From Reyranella sp. (GTDB lineage: Bacteria > Pseudomonadota > Alphaproteobacteria > Reyranellales > Reyranellaceae): a stretch of DNA of 6,249 nt. Shown here one piece after another: positions 5,963 through 6,249 of the stretch. Numbering within the stretch: the first letter of the stretch is position 1; the number at the start of each line of letters is the position of its first letter. Under the pieces are notes generated by a model. It saw only the letters and a list, made by a program, of their open reading frames with translations, did not search any database and was not told the DNA's origin. The position numbers were made by a program, and so were the translations under genes. The DNA is taken from the NCBI GenBank assembly GCA_030679805.1, contig JAUXST010000951.1, positions 1 through 6,249 of the forward strand, given 5' to 3'.

Positions 5963-6249
5963 CTATTGATCGTCGTCGAACCCGCGCTTACGCGGTTCGT
6001 AGTCGCGCTCGCGGCGCTTGTCCGGACCCGGGGCATCGCGCCGGCGTACCGGCTTGGCGACTTCACCGCTCGGAGGCTCAAATCCGCCGGAGGGCGGGGC
6101 GCCGGAGAAATCGGCGCGTCGGTCACGCATCGGGCCACCGTCGCTCGGGCCGGACGGCGCGCCGCGGTAACCACCACCGCCACCACCGGCACCGCCGCCG
6201 CCATATCCACCACCACCGCCGCCGCGATAGCCACCGCCACCGCCACCGC
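5963..6249 (-). CDS. Gly/Tyr/Arg-rich protein, C-terminal part (5' end outside window)
   Basis: The visible 94 residues are the C-terminal end of a protein entering from the right edge. The first 28 are almost pure glycine broken by YR and Y: 22 Gly, 3 Tyr, 2 Arg and 1 Ala, in blocks of GGGGGG-YR. A Pro/Ser/Gly-rich spacer with many charged residues follows, then a basic stretch (VRRRDAPGPDKRRERDYEPRKRG) ending in FDDDQ and TAG. Codon choice among Gly codons varies (GGT, GGC, GGA), and a matched terminator follows, so the reading frame is credible. Gly-rich tails with Tyr and Arg are typical of RNA-binding proteins such as RRM proteins, cold-shock proteins and DEAD-box helicases. Any of these could lie upstream, but the folded domain is not in the window and cannot be named. 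The Ala/Val-rich reading of the neighbouring frame is a shadow of this repeat. Confidence 0.7.
   Translation of the reverse strand, partial: GGGGGGYRGGGGGGYGGGGAGGGGGGYRGAPSGPSDGGPMRDRRADFSGAPPSGGFEPPSGEVAKPVRRRDAPGPDKRRERDYEPRKRGFDDDQ
6164..6247 (-). repeat. GGN trinucleotide-type repeat coding the polyglycine tract
   Basis: Twenty-eight codons, mostly GGT and GGC on the - strand, form three blocks punctuated by TAT CGC, TAT and TAC CGC. The + strand shows this as runs of CCACCG and GCCGCC. The repeat is imperfect. It could vary in length between strains by slippage in steps of three, which would keep the frame. Confidence 0.75.

Noticed and set aside
5109..5969. 286-residue open frame on the + strand opposite the DUF1194 gene
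   Set aside because: It is the complement of a gene with a full MIDAS and signal peptide, and it runs through the terminator hairpin.
5728..6246. 172-residue Ala/Val/Arg-rich open frame on the - strand at the right end
   Set aside because: It is a frame-shifted reading of the GGN repeat and runs across the terminator into the DUF1194 gene. The Gly-rich frame ending at 5963 fits the terminator position.

Overview
The window is GC-rich, densely packed bacterial DNA. The gene families (a DUF1194 secreted von Willebrand-A-like protein, an adducin-type class II aldolase, a LysE-type exporter, a metal-dependent cyclase) and the codon use suggest an alphaproteobacterium, perhaps of the Rhodospirillales or Reyranella kind. 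That placement is inference from gene style only.

Layout from left to right. On the + strand, the C-terminal end of an SGNH/GDSL hydrolase (to 347) is followed 17 nt later by a complete cyclase-family hydrolase (365-1141). These two converge on a compact four-gene run on the - strand. In transcription order that run is: class II aldolase/adducin-type protein (3731-2988), secreted protein of unknown family (2977-2372), carboxymuconolactone-decarboxylase-fold protein (2340-1792) and LysE/RhtB exporter (1788-1156). The gaps are 10, 31 and 3 nt, so the four are probably one operon. The enzymes suggest small-molecule catabolism or export, but no specific pathway can be named.

Divergent from that operon, across about 100 nt, lies the most unusual feature: a broken alpha/beta hydrolase on the + strand (3831-5152). 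Its probable N-terminus is in one frame and the body in another, and the body is then cut by an in-frame TGA at 4364-4366. Both flanks of the TGA read as the same protein. The Ser/Asp/His residues expected of the catalytic triad are still present. It looks like a recently decayed pseudogene resembling the ABHD18/DUF2048 type.

The right end, on the - strand, holds a DUF1194 exported protein with a complete MIDAS metal-site motif (5855-5130), whose 3' end overlaps the pseudogene by 23 nt. Beyond it is a good rho-independent terminator (5905-5939). The last feature is the C-terminal 94 residues of a glycine/tyrosine/arginine-rich protein that runs off the window. I saw no tRNA, rRNA, CRISPR array, insertion sequence or phage gene. 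No convincing new multi-gene system is visible. The items most worth following are the doubly broken hydrolase, the unknown secreted protein in the aldolase operon and the Gly-rich tail.
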